A DNA stretch of 64,000 bases from the NCBI RefSeq assembly GCF_037860835.1, contig NZ_JBBEOG010000008.1, forward strand, positions 1 through 64,000, given 5' to 3'. How positions within the stretch are numbered: position 1 is the first letter of the stretch; each line of letters starts with the position of its first letter. This DNA comes from Aquipuribacter nitratireducens (GTDB taxonomy: Bacteria; Actinomycetota; Actinomycetes; Actinomycetales; JBBAYJ01). The notes beneath the pieces are model-generated. The model was given only the letters and a program-made list of their open reading frames with translations. It did not search any database and was not told the DNA's origin. The position numbers and the translations under genes are program-made. Positions 33,914 through 42,803 of this stretch are shown piece after piece.

Positions 33914-34515
33914 GCTCGGTCGCGTTCCTCGTCGCGCACGAGGGCATCGAGCAGGTCGAGCTCACCGAGCCGTGGAAGGCCGTCGAGCAGGCCGGGCACT
34001 CACCGGTCCTGCTCAGCACCCGGAGCGGTGAGGTGCAGGCGTTCGACCACCTCGACAAGGCGGACACGTTCCCGGTCGACCAGGTGGTCAGCGACGCCGA
34101 CGCCGCCGAGTTCGCCGCCGTCGTCCTGCCGGGCGGCGTGGCCAACCCGGACGCGCTCCGCACGGACGAGTCCGCGGTCCGCTTCGTCCGCGCCGCCATG
34201 GAGTCCGGCACCCCCGTCGCCGCCATCTGCCACGCGCCGTGGACGCTCGTGGAGACCGGTCAGCTCGTGGGGCGGCGCCTCACGTCGTGGCCGAGCCTCC
34301 GCACCGACCTCACGAACGCCGGGGCCGAGTGGGTCGACTCCGAGCTCGTCGTCGACCGCGCCGGCGCGGGCCCGCTCGTCACCAGCCGCAACCCCAGCGA
34401 CCTCCCCGCCTTCTGCGAGGCCGTCGTCGAGCTCCTCGACGGTCGCCTCGAGGACGCCCTGGAGGACAACGGCTCGGTCGCGCAGGGCGCCGACCTGCTC
34501 GCGGGGGACCGCTGA
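33910..34515 (+). CDS. PfpI/DJ-1 family type 1 glutamine amidotransferase-like protein
   Basis: Protein of 201 aa, typical of the YhbO/PfpI group. The nucleophilic Cys is in AAICHAPWTLVE, preceded by an acidic residue in VAHEGIEQVEL and by VVLPGGVANPD. Members act as proteases or glyoxalase/deglycase-like stress proteins. The start overlaps a small membrane protein gene. A 17-bp-stem terminator follows. Confidence 0.92.
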   Translation: MSSVAFLVAHEGIEQVELTEPWKAVEQAGHSPVLLSTRSGEVQAFDHLDKADTFPVDQVVSDADAAEFAAVVLPGGVANPDALRTDESAVRFVRAAMESGTPVAAICHAPWTLVETGQLVGRRLTSWPSLRTDLTNAGAEWVDSELVVDRAGAGPLVTSRNPSDLPAFCEAVVELLDGRLEDALEDNGSVAQGADLLAGDR

Positions 34516-34547
34516 GGCCACCCGGGCCACTCACCCCGTCCGGACAT

Positions 34548-34585
34548 GAGAAGGGGCGCCACCCTCGCGGGTGGCGCCCCTTCTC
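34548..34585. terminator. bidirectional terminator between PfpI gene and cspA
   Basis: Perfect 17-bp stem (34548-34564 with 34569-34585) and a TCGC loop, in the convergent gap of the PfpI-like and cold-shock genes. Confidence 0.9.
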
Positions 34586-34629
34586 GTCGTCAAGGTGCGG
34601 TGTCGGACCGGCCGGGGCCGGTCCACGCC

Positions 34630-34833
34630 TCAGAGCGGGCGGACGGACTCCGCCTGCGGGCCCTTCTGGCCCTGGCCCACCTCGAACTCCACGCGCTGAC
34701 CCTCGTCGAGGGACTTGTAACCCTGCGCCTGGATCGCCGACCAGTGGACGAAGACGTCAGCCCCGCCACCGTCGACCGTGATGAAGCCGAAGCCCTTCTC
34801 GGCGTTGAACCACTTGACCGTGCCCTGTGCCAT
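34630..34833 (-). CDS. cold shock protein CspA family
   Basis: Canonical 67-aa cold-shock protein, nearly all OB-fold: [18 protein letters not shown] (RNP-1) and DVFVHWSAI (RNP-2). It binds single-stranded RNA and DNA as a chaperone. AGGAG lies 7 nt before the ATG. It has a long leader of about 155 nt with hairpins, typical of post-transcriptionally controlled csp genes. Confidence 0.97.
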   Translation of the reverse strand: MAQGTVKWFNAEKGFGFITVDGGGADVFVHWSAIQAQGYKSLDEGQRVEFEVGQGQKGPQAESVRPL

Positions 34834-35000
34834 GGTGCTCCTGTTGCTGATGGTGCCGCTGCGCGGCCCCGGGCGTACCCGGGTCGTCGGCACCCCGGGA
34901 CCGGGGAGCCGGGTCTCACGCGAAACGGTCGTCAGCCCCGGAGCGGTGCCGTCTTCCTCGTACCCGTGCGGGCCGTCGTGCTCAACCACCCGCCAGCGTA
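34834..35000 (-). promoter_or_regulatory. cspA promoter and structured 5' leader
   Basis: A -10-like TACGCT (35000-34995) would start a leader of ~155 nt. It contains two stable stems, CCCGGG-CGTA-CCCGGG (34868-34883) and CCCCGG-GA-CCGGGG (34893-34906). A cold-responsive folding role is inferred by analogy with other csp leaders. Confidence 0.5.
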
Positions 35001-35019
35001 GTCGGACAGCACCCGCCCG

Positions 35020-35649
35020 GTGCACCATGTGCGCGTGCAGCGCCCGGATGGTGGACACGCCCGTCCGCGCGCGGTGCCCGTGGAGGGGCCCGGGGCCGGG
35101 TCGCTCGCACGTCGTCGGCGCGCCAACGCCCGCTCGGGCGCCACGGCGATCGGCGCGTGGCTCGCACGGCGGAGGGGCGTGACGCTCGTACCGGGACCGC
35201 ACGGGCTGCTCGTCGCGCCCGGCTACCCGCGCCGCTTCCCCGTCACGGGCGCCGCGGCGGTGACCGTCGGCGAGGTGGTGCTGGTCCGCGAGGGCCCCGG
35301 CCTGCGCACGCTCGCGGACGTCGCCCGCCGGTGGCCCGCGCTGCTGGACCACGAGGCGCGCCACGCCGCGCAGTGGGCCCGGTGGGGCGGCCCGGTCGGG
35401 TTCCTGCCCGCCTACGCTGCCGCGACCGTGTGGTCGTGGCTGCGGACGGGCGACCGGCACTCCGCCAACCACTTCGAGCGGGCGGCGGGCCTGGCCGACG
35501 GCGGGTACCGGGAGAACCCCCCGCGGCCGCTGGGACCGGCGCTGGTCTCGCTGGTCCGGGGCGCACCCGCCCGGCTGCCGGCGCTCAGCCGGGGTAGTCG
35601 GGGCCGAGCACGACCGTCACGACGTCGACGTCGGCCGACAGCTGCGTGA
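35020..35649 (+). CDS. putative metallopeptidase-like protein with HEARH motif (DUF4157-like)
   Basis: Protein of up to 209 aa. The core has a helix with a HExxH-type motif, [17 protein letters not shown], followed by [14 protein letters not shown] and [14 protein letters not shown]. This recalls actinobacterial DUF4157-like proteins with a metallopeptidase-type zinc helix; proteolysis is unproven. The start is uncertain: GTG codons at 35020, 35029 and 35035 are all possible. The basic C-terminal ~20 residues lie within a 65-bp overlap with the convergent LytR_C gene. Confidence 0.7.
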   Translation: MHHVRVQRPDGGHARPRAVPVEGPGAGSLARRRRANARSGATAIGAWLARRRGVTLVPGPHGLLVAPGYPRRFPVTGAAAVTVGEVVLVREGPGLRTLADVARRWPALLDHEARHAAQWARWGGPVGFLPAYAAATVWSWLRTGDRHSANHFERAAGLADGGYRENPPRPLGPALVSLVRGAPARLPALSRGSRGRARPSRRRRRPTAA

Positions 35650-36211
35650 CACCGGTCCCGAGGTCGGCGACGAGCGCGTCGGCGGTCGCGGCGAGGTCCT
35701 CGGTCGGGTGGAGGACGGTCGTCGGGATCTCGTCGCCGTCGAAGTTCGTCACCTCGCCGACCGCCCATCCCAGCTCCTCGAGGGCGGCGGCGGCACCGGC
35801 CGCGAGACCCACCGTGTCCGTCGAGTTCAGCACGTCCACCCCGACGGAGCGGTCGACCGTCGGCTCGGGACTCGGCTCCGGGCCGGGTCCGACGGTCGGC
35901 TCGGCGGTCGGCCCCGCGCTCGGGGGGACGCTGGGCTGCGTGCCCGGCTCCGCTCCGGGGTCGGCGCTGCTCCCGGGGCTCGCCGCGTCCGCCGGCTGCG
36001 TGGCCGGGGCGCTGCCGGCGTCGGTGGGGGCCGCGACCGGACCGCCCGCCGGGTCCTGGGCACCGAGCACGCCGAACGTCAGCAGCGCCCACAGCAGACC
36101 GCCGGAGACGACGGCGACGAGGACCAGCGACAGCAGGACGGCGGGAAGTGAGTTGCGGCGTGCCCGGTGGGCGCCGGAACGGTGGTGCTGGGGCACGGCG
36201 AGGTCGTCCAT
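35585..36211 (-). CDS. LytR C-terminal domain protein, membrane anchored
   Basis: Protein of 208 aa. It has a basic cytoplasmic N-terminus, one membrane helix (~22-48), a Pro/Ala/Ser-rich linker (~50-120) and a LytR_C domain ([20 protein letters not shown] to [10 protein letters not shown]) outside the membrane. It probably binds cell-wall polymers. Together with the DUF3263 gene upstream it forms a pair seen near groEL2 in mycobacteria (Rv0430/Rv0431, from memory). TACCCT lies 9 nt before the ATG. Confidence 0.9.
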   Translation of the reverse strand: MDDLAVPQHHRSGAHRARRNSLPAVLLSLVLVAVVSGGLLWALLTFGVLGAQDPAGGPVAAPTDAGSAPATQPADAASPGSSADPGAEPGTQPSVPPSAGPTAEPTVGPGPEPSPEPTVDRSVGVDVLNSTDTVGLAAGAAAALEELGWAVGEVTNFDGDEIPTTVLHPTEDLAATADALVADLGTGVTQLSADVDVVTVVLGPDYPG

Positions 36212-36239
36212 CGGCCGCTGAGGGTACCGCCGGTGCGCG

Positions 36240-36536
36240 TCAGCGACCGGCCGCGTCCGACAGGTCGAGGCGGCGCGCCGTGCGTACCCGCCGCGACCCG
36301 CTGCGCGTCCGGCGCAGCCGCGCCACGAGGACCGGGTCGTGCCGCAGCGCCGCCTCGCGGTCGAGGAGGGCGTCGAGCAGCTGGTAGTAGCGCGTCGGGC
36401 TGCAACCGAACCGGGCGCGCACCGCCTCGTCCTTCGACCCAGGGTGCTTCCACCACTGACGCTCGAGGTCGAGGACCGCGAGGTCCTGGGGGCTCAGACC
36501 GTCGACGGGCGCCGGGTCGTCGGGCGACGGGCTCAC
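36240..36536 (-). CDS. DUF3263 protein
   Basis: Protein of 98 aa matching the actinobacterial DUF3263 family: [20 protein letters not shown] and [20 protein letters not shown]. This is a helical, likely DNA-binding fold (helix-turn-helix-like) followed by an Arg-rich tail. GTG 36536 lies 8 nt after a TAGCGT -10. It is immediately upstream of the LytR_C gene on the same strand. Confidence 0.9.
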   Translation of the reverse strand: MSPSPDDPAPVDGLSPQDLAVLDLERQWWKHPGSKDEAVRARFGCSPTRYYQLLDALLDREAALRHDPVLVARLRRTRSGSRRVRTARRLDLSDAAGR

Positions 36537-36544
36537 GGCGGACG

Positions 36545-36550
36545 ACGCTA
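36545..36550 (-). promoter_or_regulatory. leaderless -10 element for the DUF3263 gene
   Basis: TAGCGT on the minus strand is followed by 8 nt and the GTG at 36536. Confidence 0.5.
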
Positions 36551-36604
36551 ACCGGCCCGCGCCCCACCGCCGGGCAGGCACGCCGGACGGGCACGCGTGA
36601 CGCG

Positions 36605-37087
36605 TCAGGGCAGCCGCAGGCGCGACGCGGCGACGGTGTCGAGCGCGAGCAGGAACGCCCCCTGCACGACGACGGCGGCGCCGTCCCCGACGACGTCCCG
36701 ACCGCGCACCCGGCCGCGGCGGGCCAGCAGCAGGCCGGCGGCGACGTACCCGACGTCGAGCCCGGCGTTGAGGAGCAGGAGCCGGCGCAGCGCCCGCGTG
36801 GCCTCGACCGGGTCCTCGACGGGGGCCTCCGCGCCCCGGTGCGCCGCGACGGCGATCGCGAGGTCGACGGCGCCCCACGCCGCCGTCTGCCGCGCGGCGC
36901 CGCGGAGCCGGGGCCGACGACGCCCGAGCACGGCGAGCAGGCCCGCCGCCCCGAGGGAGGCGGAGGACCAGGTCGTGAGCGCGAGGGCGACCCCCCGGCG
37001 CACCGCGAGGAGCCGCGACGCGGCGGCGGCTCCGGCTGCGGGGGCGACCACCGGACCATGGTGGGTGTCCTCGTGCGGCCACGCCAT
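36605..37087 (-). CDS. four-helix membrane protein of unknown function
   Basis: Protein of 160 aa with four hydrophobic segments: ~28-55, ~68-85, ~103-122 and ~135-155. It has a W-G-A-V-D-L motif in the second helix ([12 protein letters not shown]) and N-A-G-L-D-V-G-Y in the third. It resembles an uncharacterised actinobacterial membrane family (DUF6992-like), though I am unsure. It is divergent from the uracil-DNA glycosylase gene with a 39-bp gap. Confidence 0.65.
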   Translation of the reverse strand: MAWPHEDTHHGPVVAPAAGAAAASRLLAVRRGVALALTTWSSASLGAAGLLAVLGRRRPRLRGAARQTAAWGAVDLAIAVAAHRGAEAPVEDPVEATRALRRLLLLNAGLDVGYVAAGLLLARRGRVRGRDVVGDGAAVVVQGAFLLALDTVAASRLRLP

Positions 37088-37126
37088 CGGGCGTGCGCGC
37101 GGCGGGGCGTGCGGCAGGATCGGCGC

Positions 37127-37912
37127 GTGGCAGAGACGCGGCGCGACGACGGGGCGCGGCGCGACGACGGGGCGCGGCGCGACGACGGGGCGCGGCGCGA
37201 CGACCCCGAGCCGTCCACGCGGCCGCTCCACGAGCTCGTCGACCCGTCGTGGGCGGACGCCCTCGCGCCGCACGCCGGGACCGTCGCGAGGCTCGGCCGC
37301 TTCCTGCGGGAGGAGGTGGCGGCGGGCCGGGGCTACCTGCCCGCGGGGTCGCGGGTCCTGCGCGCCTTCACGACACCGCTGGACGCCGTCCGGGTGCTCG
37401 TCGTGGGGCAGGACCCGTACCCGACGCCGGGGCACGCGGTGGGGCTGTCGTTCTCCGTCGCGCCGGACGTGCGCCCGCTCCCCCGCAGCCTGCAGAACGT
37501 CTTCCGCGAGCGGCAGTCCGACCTCGGTCTGCCGCCCCCGCCGCACGGCGACCTCACGGCGTGGGCGCAGCAGGGCGTGCTCCTGCTCAACCGGGTGCTC
37601 ACCGTGTCGCCCGGGCGACCCGGCTCCCACCGGGGGCGTGGCTGGGAGACGGTGACCGAGGCGGCCATCCGTGCGCTCGCGACGCGCGGCGGGCCGCTCG
37701 TCGCCGTCCTGTGGGGCCGGGACGCGCGGGCGCTGGCGCCGCTGCTGCCCGGGGTGCCCCTCGTCGAGAGCGCGCACCCGAGCCCCATGTCGGCCGCGAA
37801 CGGCTTCTTCGGGTCGCGGCCCTTCAGCCGGGTCGACGCCGCCCTGCGCGAGCAGGGGGCTGCGGCGGTGGACTGGCGGCTCGAGGGCGAGCCGCCCCAC
37901 CCGGCCCGCTGA
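37127..37912 (+). CDS. ung: uracil-DNA glycosylase (family 1 UNG)
   Basis: Family 1 UDG of 261 aa. It has the water-activating motif GQDPYPTPG (D96 catalytic), the LLLNRVLTV segment and the leucine-loop motif [11 protein letters not shown] (217-). It removes uracil from DNA. The N-terminal ~28 residues form an R-R-D-D-G-A repeat encoded by exact 18-bp tandem copies, unusual for the family and probably disordered. The GTG start is placed before the repeat, with a -10-like CAGGAT 6 nt upstream; a start after the repeat is not excluded. Confidence 0.93.
   Translation: MAETRRDDGARRDDGARRDDGARRDDPEPSTRPLHELVDPSWADALAPHAGTVARLGRFLREEVAAGRGYLPAGSRVLRAFTTPLDAVRVLVVGQDPYPTPGHAVGLSFSVAPDVRPLPRSLQNVFRERQSDLGLPPPPHGDLTAWAQQGVLLLNRVLTVSPGRPGSHRGRGWETVTEAAIRALATRGGPLVAVLWGRDARALAPLLPGVPLVESAHPSPMSAANGFFGSRPFSRVDAALREQGAAAVDWRLEGEPPHPAR
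37139..37204 (+). repeat. 18-bp tandem repeat in the N-terminus of ung
   Basis: Three exact copies of CGGCGCGACGACGGGGCG (37139-37192) plus a 12-bp partial copy. They encode RRDDGA. Copy number is likely to vary by slippage in steps of six residues. Confidence 0.92.
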
Positions 37913-37923
37913 CCGCCCGCCCG

Positions 37924-38355
37924 TCACACGCCGGTCAGGCCGGCGAGCAGCACCCCGGCGCCGACCCCGACCACGCCCCCGACGACGCCGAGCCCGACGC
38001 CCGCGGCCTGGGTGCGCAGCAGGGCGGAGTCACCCGCACGCACCGCCCCCGCCACCTCCAGCGCGAGGGAGGACCAGGTCGACAGCCCGCCGCAGACGCC
38101 GAGCGCCGCGGCCGCGACGAGCGCCGACGCGGACCACGTCGCGCCGAACGGCGCGCCGCCCGCCCCGACGACGAGCCACGCGAGGGCGAGCCCGGCGACC
38201 GTGGACGCGGGGACGTTGACCCACGCCGTGCCGAGCGCCCGGACGAGGTGGTGGTGGGAGGCGCCCGCCCGGGCGACCACGAGCAGGCGAAGGGCCGCGC
38301 CGGCGCCCGCCCCCAGTGCGAGGAGCACGACCTGCACGAGCACGGCCCCGCTCAC
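37924..38355 (-). CDS. crcB: CrcB/Fluc fluoride channel subunit (copy 1)
   Basis: Four-helix membrane protein of 143 aa in the CrcB (Fluc) family: GAGAGAALRLLV in helix 1, the WVNVPAS segment where others have N-(T/V), and GVCGGLSTWSSLALE in helix 3. Fluc channels export fluoride as dual-topology dimers, and adjacent paired genes usually make a heterodimer. The GTG start overlaps the stop of the second crcB by 4 bp. Confidence 0.92.
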   Translation of the reverse strand: MSGAVLVQVVLLALGAGAGAALRLLVVARAGASHHHLVRALGTAWVNVPASTVAGLALAWLVVGAGGAPFGATWSASALVAAAALGVCGGLSTWSSLALEVAGAVRAGDSALLRTQAAGVGLGVVGGVVGVGAGVLLAGLTGV

Positions 38356-38717
38356 CCTCGCTCCCCCAGCAGCAGCCCCACGAGGCACGCCGCGACGCAC
38401 GCGACCGGCACCGTGAGCAGCAGCAGGAGCGCGAGCAGCGGTGCGGGCTGCACGAGCTGGAGCACGTCGAGGACCCAGCCGGAGAACGACGTGAAGCCGC
38501 CGAGGACGCCGGTCGTCACGACGGGGCTCGCCCACCGCCCGCCGCGGGCGGTGCCCCAGCCGACGAGGAGGCAGCCGAGGACGTTCACCCCGACGAGGGC
38601 CGCCCAGTGCGGCAGACCGGGGAGCACGGAGGCGGCGAGCTCGGCCGCGACCCGCGCGAGGCCGCCGGCGGCGCCGCCCGCGCCGACGGCGAGCAGCAGG
38701 CGGCCCCTCAGCCCCAC
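38352..38717 (-). CDS. crcB: CrcB/Fluc fluoride channel subunit (copy 2)
   Basis: Four-helix membrane protein of 121 aa. GAAGGLARVAAEL and VGVNVLGCLLVG correspond to the conserved Arg and Asn of the family, and GVLGGFTSFSGWVLDV to the signature in helix 3. It presumably heterodimerises with the neighbouring copy. Its GTG lies inside the last codons of the amidohydrolase gene (10-bp overlap). No fluoride riboswitch was recognised, as the pair is internal to an operon. Confidence 0.9.
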   Translation of the reverse strand: MGLRGRLLLAVGAGGAAGGLARVAAELAASVLPGLPHWAALVGVNVLGCLLVGWGTARGGRWASPVVTTGVLGGFTSFSGWVLDVLQLVQPAPLLALLLLLTVPVACVAACLVGLLLGERG

Positions 38718-39958
38718 GGGTCGGCGGCGCGGCCCACCATGCGCTCGACGTCGAAGTCGTAGACGCGCCGCCCCTGGACGTACGTCGTGAGGGCCCGGCT
38801 CATGACGTCGAGGGGGTCCCCGTCCCACACGACGACGTCGCCGTCCAGCCCAGGTCGCAGCGACCCCACCCGGTCGTCGAGGCCGAGGAAGCGGGCCGGG
38901 TTCACCGTGATCGCCCGCAGCGCGACGTCGCGGTCGAGGCCCTCCTTGACCGCGAACGTCGCCTGGTGCACGAGGAACGCGATGGGCACCACGGGGTGGT
39001 CGGTCGTGAGGGCGACCTCCACGCCGGCGGCGGCGAGCAGCGCCGGGGTGCGCAGCGTCCGGTGCCGCAGCTCGACCTTGCCCCGTGAGCCGAGCGTGGG
39101 CCCGACGACGCACGGCACCCCCGCCGCGGCGAGCTCCGCGGCGACCATGTGGCCCTCGGTGGCGTGGTTGAGGACGAGGCGGTAGCCGTGCTCGCGGGCG
39201 AGCCGCACGGCGGTCGCGATGTCGTCGCGGCGGTGGGCGTGCTGGCTCCACGGGACCACGCCGTCGAGGGCGAGGAGGAGCGTCTCGCTCGTCGGGTCCG
39301 GCGGCGGACCGATCTCGCCCTTCTCCCGGGCCTGCTCCTGCTGGAGGCGGTGGTAGCGGGCACGGGAGAACGCGTCGCGGAGCACGGCCGCCACCCCCAT
39401 GCGGGTGCTGGGGAGCCGTCGCTGGTCGGAGTACACGCGCTTCGGGTTCTCTCCGAGCGCGCTCTTGATGCTCGCCGGCTCCTTGAGGAGCATGTCGTCC
39501 GCGGTGCGGCCCCACGTCTTGAGCGCCGCCGTGCGGCCGCCGACGACGTTGGCCGAGCCGGGCTTGACGACGACGGTCGTCACGCCGCCACCGAGCGCGT
39601 CGACGAAGGCGACGTCGGCGGGGTTGACGGCGTCGAGGGCCCGGAGCCGAGCCGTGTTCGGGTCGGTCGTCTCGTTGTGGTCCCGACCCGGCCAGTCCTC
39701 GCCGTCCTCGAGCACGCCGAGGTGGGCGTGCGCCTCGACGAAGCCCGGCAGGACCCAGCGACCGCTCGTGTCGTGCACCGGCACCCCCTCGGGCACCGGG
39801 ACGTCGTCGACCCGGCCCACCGCGACCACGGCCCCGTCGCGCACGAGGACCGTGCCGCGCTCGACGACGTCGCCGGCCACGGGCACGACCCGACCACCGA
39901 CGAGCGCGACGTCCCGCCCGGCTCCGACCGGCGGGCCTGTGAACCCCTCCGTCGCCAC
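38708..39958 (-). CDS. amidohydrolase family protein
   Basis: Metal-dependent amidohydrolase of 416 aa. It has the metal-binding HAHLG motif (FVEAHAHLGVLEDG), later His residues (SQHAHRRDD, LNHATEGHM) and an Asp in TTDHPVVPI, ending in the composite beta-domain (GSLRPGLDGDVVVWDGDPL). It resembles imidazolonepropionase-like or ADD-like amidohydrolases of unknown substrate. The GTG start lies 3 bp after the DsbA-like gene stop in a five-gene minus-strand run. Confidence 0.88.
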   Translation of the reverse strand: MATEGFTGPPVGAGRDVALVGGRVVPVAGDVVERGTVLVRDGAVVAVGRVDDVPVPEGVPVHDTSGRWVLPGFVEAHAHLGVLEDGEDWPGRDHNETTDPNTARLRALDAVNPADVAFVDALGGGVTTVVVKPGSANVVGGRTAALKTWGRTADDMLLKEPASIKSALGENPKRVYSDQRRLPSTRMGVAAVLRDAFSRARYHRLQQEQAREKGEIGPPPDPTSETLLLALDGVVPWSQHAHRRDDIATAVRLAREHGYRLVLNHATEGHMVAAELAAAGVPCVVGPTLGSRGKVELRHRTLRTPALLAAAGVEVALTTDHPVVPIAFLVHQATFAVKEGLDRDVALRAITVNPARFLGLDDRVGSLRPGLDGDVVVWDGDPLDVMSRALTTYVQGRRVYDFDVERMVGRAADPWG

Positions 39959-39961
39959 CGC

Positions 39962-40732
39962 TCAGCCCTGCGCGCCGAGCGCGGCGTCGACCGCGGCCCG
40001 CAGGTCGTCCGGGGACGGGTAGCCGCCGTCCGCGCCGGTGACGCGCTCGCCGTCGACGAGGACGGTGGGGGTGCTGAGGCGGTCGAGCTCGGCTGCGGCG
40101 GCCTCGGTGGTGGCGGTGGCCCAGCCGAGGTAGCGGCCCTCCTCGACGCACTGCCCGACGTCGACCCCGGCCTCCGACGCGATTGCGACGAGCCGCTCGT
40201 CGGGCAGCCCGGCCCCGCCCTCGGCGGGCTGCTCGGCGAACACCTGCGCGCCCCACGCCTCGAGCGCGTCCGGGTCGGCCTCCCCGACGCACGCGGCGGC
40301 GGCGGCGGCACGGCTGGAGTAGCCGTCGCTCACGCGGTCGAGGATCGCGACCGGGCGCCGGACGAGCGAGGCGTCCGTGCCGGCCGCCAGCTCGCGGAGG
40401 AGCTCCCCGGACTCCTCCTCCAGGTCCCGGCAGAACGGGCACTGGTAGTCCTCGTACACGACGACCTCGACCTCGCCCGGCTCCCCCACGAGGAACCCGC
40501 CGCTCGCGGGGTCGTCGGGGCTCGTCAGCGTCGTGCCCTCCGGGTAGGCGACCTCGTCGTCACCACCGCCTCCGGAGAGGACGACGGCGACCACCACGAC
40601 GGCGACCAGCGCGACGACGACCCCGATCGCCACGCCGTACAGCAGGCGCGCGCGGCGCCGGTCCGCCTCGTTCTGCCGGCGGATCTCCTGCAAGCGGGCG
40701 TCGCGCTGGTGCGGGTCGAGGTTGCGGGCCAT
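39962..40732 (-). CDS. DsbA-family thioredoxin-fold protein, membrane anchored
   Basis: Protein of 256 aa. A charged cytoplasmic N-terminus precedes one membrane helix (~33-52) and an extracellular thioredoxin-fold domain with the redox motif C-P-F-C (YEDYQCPFCRDLEEE). A conserved cis-Pro segment (STPTVLVDGERV) lies near the end. It probably oxidises or isomerises disulfides in exported proteins. The ATG follows the gnd stop by 1 bp. Confidence 0.92.
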   Translation of the reverse strand: MARNLDPHQRDARLQEIRRQNEADRRRARLLYGVAIGVVVALVAVVVVAVVLSGGGGDDEVAYPEGTTLTSPDDPASGGFLVGEPGEVEVVVYEDYQCPFCRDLEEESGELLRELAAGTDASLVRRPVAILDRVSDGYSSRAAAAAACVGEADPDALEAWGAQVFAEQPAEGGAGLPDERLVAIASEAGVDVGQCVEEGRYLGWATATTEAAAAELDRLSTPTVLVDGERVTGADGGYPSPDDLRAAVDAALGAQG

Positions 40733-40733
40733 G

Positions 40734-42176
40734 TCAGGCCCGCACCTCGCGGCGGTCCTCGCCCCACAGCACGTGGAAGGAGCCCTCACGGTCGACTCGG
40801 CGGTACGTGTGGGCGCCGAACAGGTCGCGCTGCCCCTGGACGAGAGCGGCGGGCAGCCGGTCGCGGCGGGCCCCGTCGAACGCCGCGAGCGCGGCGGAGA
40901 AGCCGGGCACCGGCACCCCGGCGCGGACGGCGGCGGCGACGACGTCCCGCCACGCGTCCCCGGCGCCGTCGAGCGCCTCGTGGAACACGGGCGCGGTGAG
41001 GAGGCTGACGAGCCCCGGGTGCTCGCGGTAGGCGTCGGTGATCCGGTCGAGGAAGCGGGCCCGGATGATGCAGCCCCCGCGCCAGATCCGCGCGATCGTC
41101 CCCATGTCGAGGTCCCAGCCGTGCTCGGCGGCACCCGCCGACAGCATGTCGAAGCCCTGCGCGTAGCTCACGATCTTCGAGGCGTACAGCGCGCGGCGGA
41201 CCGCCTCGACGAAGCCCGGCACGTCGTCGGGCACGGGGGTCGCGGAACCCGACGACACCCCGAAGGCGGCCTGCACGGCGTCCCGGGTCTCGCGGTGGCT
41301 CGACAGGGCGCGGGCGAAGACGGCCTCCGCGATCCCGCTCACGGGCGTGCCGAGGCTCAGCGCGGTCTGCACCGTCCACGTGCCCGTGCCCTTCATGCCG
41401 GCCTCGTCCAGGACGACGTCCGCGAACGGCTGACCGGTCGCCCCGTCGACGTGCGCGAGGACCTCGGCGGTGATCTCGATGAGGAACGAGTCGAGCTCGC
41501 CGGTGTTCCACTCGCGGAACACGTCGGCGATCTCCGCGGGCGACAGCCCCACGACGTGGCGGAGCAGGTCGTACGCCTCGCCGATGAGCTGCATGTCGGC
41601 GTACTCGATGCCGTTGTGGACCATCTTGACGAAGTGGCCGGCGCCGTCGGTGCCGAGGTGGGCGGCGCACGGCGTGCCGTCGACCTGCGCCGCGATGCTC
41701 TCGACGATCGGTCCGAGCGTCTCGTAGGCGGCCTCCGAGCCGCCGACCATGATCGAGGGGCCGTTCAGCGCGCCCTCCTCGCCGCCGCTGACCCCGGCCC
41801 CGACGAAGTGGAGCTTCCGCGCGGCCAGCGCCTGGGTGCGCCGGATGGTGTCGCCGAAGAGGGCGTTCCCGCCGTCGACGACCATGTCGCCGGGCTCGAG
41901 GAGGTCGGCGACCGCGTCGACGACCGCGTCCGTGCCCGCACCCGCCTGGACCATGGAGATGACGACGCGTGGTGTCGTGAGGGACGCGACGAAGTCCTCG
42001 AGGGACTCGCTCGGGACGAACTCGCCCTCGTCACCGTGCTCCGCGACGAGCGCGCGCGTCTTCTCGGGGCTGCGGTTGTAGAGGGCGACCGTGTGCCCGT
42101 GCCGCGCGAGGTTCCGCGCGAGGTTGCTGCCCATCACGGCCAGCCCGACGACTCCGACGTCCGCGCGTGCGCTCAT
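40734..42176 (-). CDS. gnd: 6-phosphogluconate dehydrogenase, decarboxylating
   Basis: Oxidative pentose-phosphate pathway enzyme of 480 aa, the long dimeric form. It has the cofactor fold VGVVGLAVMGSNLARN, the NRSPEKT segment after beta-2 that favours NADP, the catalytic region SGGEEGALNGPSIMVGG and the active-site Lys in HFVKMVHNGIEYADMQLI. ATG 42176 lies 6 nt after a TAGGAA sequence that could be a weak -10. It leads the operon with DsbA-like, amidohydrolase and crcB genes; the functional link is unclear. Confidence 0.97.
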   Translation of the reverse strand: MSARADVGVVGLAVMGSNLARNLARHGHTVALYNRSPEKTRALVAEHGDEGEFVPSESLEDFVASLTTPRVVISMVQAGAGTDAVVDAVADLLEPGDMVVDGGNALFGDTIRRTQALAARKLHFVGAGVSGGEEGALNGPSIMVGGSEAAYETLGPIVESIAAQVDGTPCAAHLGTDGAGHFVKMVHNGIEYADMQLIGEAYDLLRHVVGLSPAEIADVFREWNTGELDSFLIEITAEVLAHVDGATGQPFADVVLDEAGMKGTGTWTVQTALSLGTPVSGIAEAVFARALSSHRETRDAVQAAFGVSSGSATPVPDDVPGFVEAVRRALYASKIVSYAQGFDMLSAGAAEHGWDLDMGTIARIWRGGCIIRARFLDRITDAYREHPGLVSLLTAPVFHEALDGAGDAWRDVVAAAVRAGVPVPGFSAALAAFDGARRDRLPAALVQGQRDLFGAHTYRRVDREGSFHVLWGEDRREVRA

Positions 42177-42255
42177 GCCCCATTCCTACCGCGTGCGGGC
42201 CGCGACATGCCGGGCGGTCCCACCCGGCTGCCCGACGGCGAGGTGCACCCGGGAG

Positions 42256-42720
42256 TCAGGCGAGGTCGCCGGCGTGCCGGACCCAGTCCCCGCCGGGCAC
42301 GAGCGCGCCGACGCCCTCGACGGCACCCGCGTAGGCGTAGGTCTGCACGTCGAGGCCTGTCGGGTGCCCGGTCTCGTCGAACAGAGGGACGAGGACCCGG
42401 ACGTACTCCGAGCCGGCGGGGTCCGCGGGGTCGAAGGCCTCGAGCGCGTCGAGCGCGTCGAGCGCGGCCGGGTCGCCCACCTCGTAGGCCTCCACGCGGA
42501 CCAGGTGCGTGCCGGGGACGACGAGCAGCGGGTAGCCGTAGGCGCGCCCGAGCGGGGCGCTCACCTCGTGCAGCGCCCCGCGCAGGTGGCCGTCGGCCAC
42601 GTGCCGGGCCCCCGCGAGCAGCCCCGCGTTGCGGCAGCCGCGCCGCAGGGTGCCGTAGACGGCGAGGACGAGCGGCACGGCGCGGTCGGCCACCGCCGGC
42701 GGGTGGGGGACCCGGGTCAC
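42256..42720 (-). CDS. gamma-glutamylcyclotransferase-like protein
   Basis: Protein of 154 aa in the GGCT/AIG2-like family, with the N-terminal substrate loop VLAVYGTLRRGCRNAGLL and a beta-barrel-like core (GYPLLVV). The expected catalytic Glu probably lies in the ALEAFDP segment. It may cleave gamma-glutamyl derivatives. A GTG start (42720) is used; a -10-like CACGCT occurs 6 nt upstream. Convergent or adjacent genes give no further hint. Confidence 0.85.
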   Translation of the reverse strand: MTRVPHPPAVADRAVPLVLAVYGTLRRGCRNAGLLAGARHVADGHLRGALHEVSAPLGRAYGYPLLVVPGTHLVRVEAYEVGDPAALDALDALEAFDPADPAGSEYVRVLVPLFDETGHPTGLDVQTYAYAGAVEGVGALVPGGDWVRHAGDLA

Positions 42721-42803
42721 GGCACCAGCGTGCCAGGGAGGCCGTGCGCTGCGAGGCTGGGCCGGACCTGCCCGCCACCCGCCACCACCTCGCGGAGGCA
42801 CGC

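Noticed and set aside
38352-38717. fluoride riboswitch controlling the crcB pair
   Set aside because: The genes overlap the upstream amidohydrolase gene, leaving no leader, and no riboswitch-like sequence was recognised.
40722-42803. open frame upstream of NDH-2 in the same phase
   Set aside because: It is antisense to gnd and the GGCT-like gene; a ribosome site and ATG at 42804 mark the true start.
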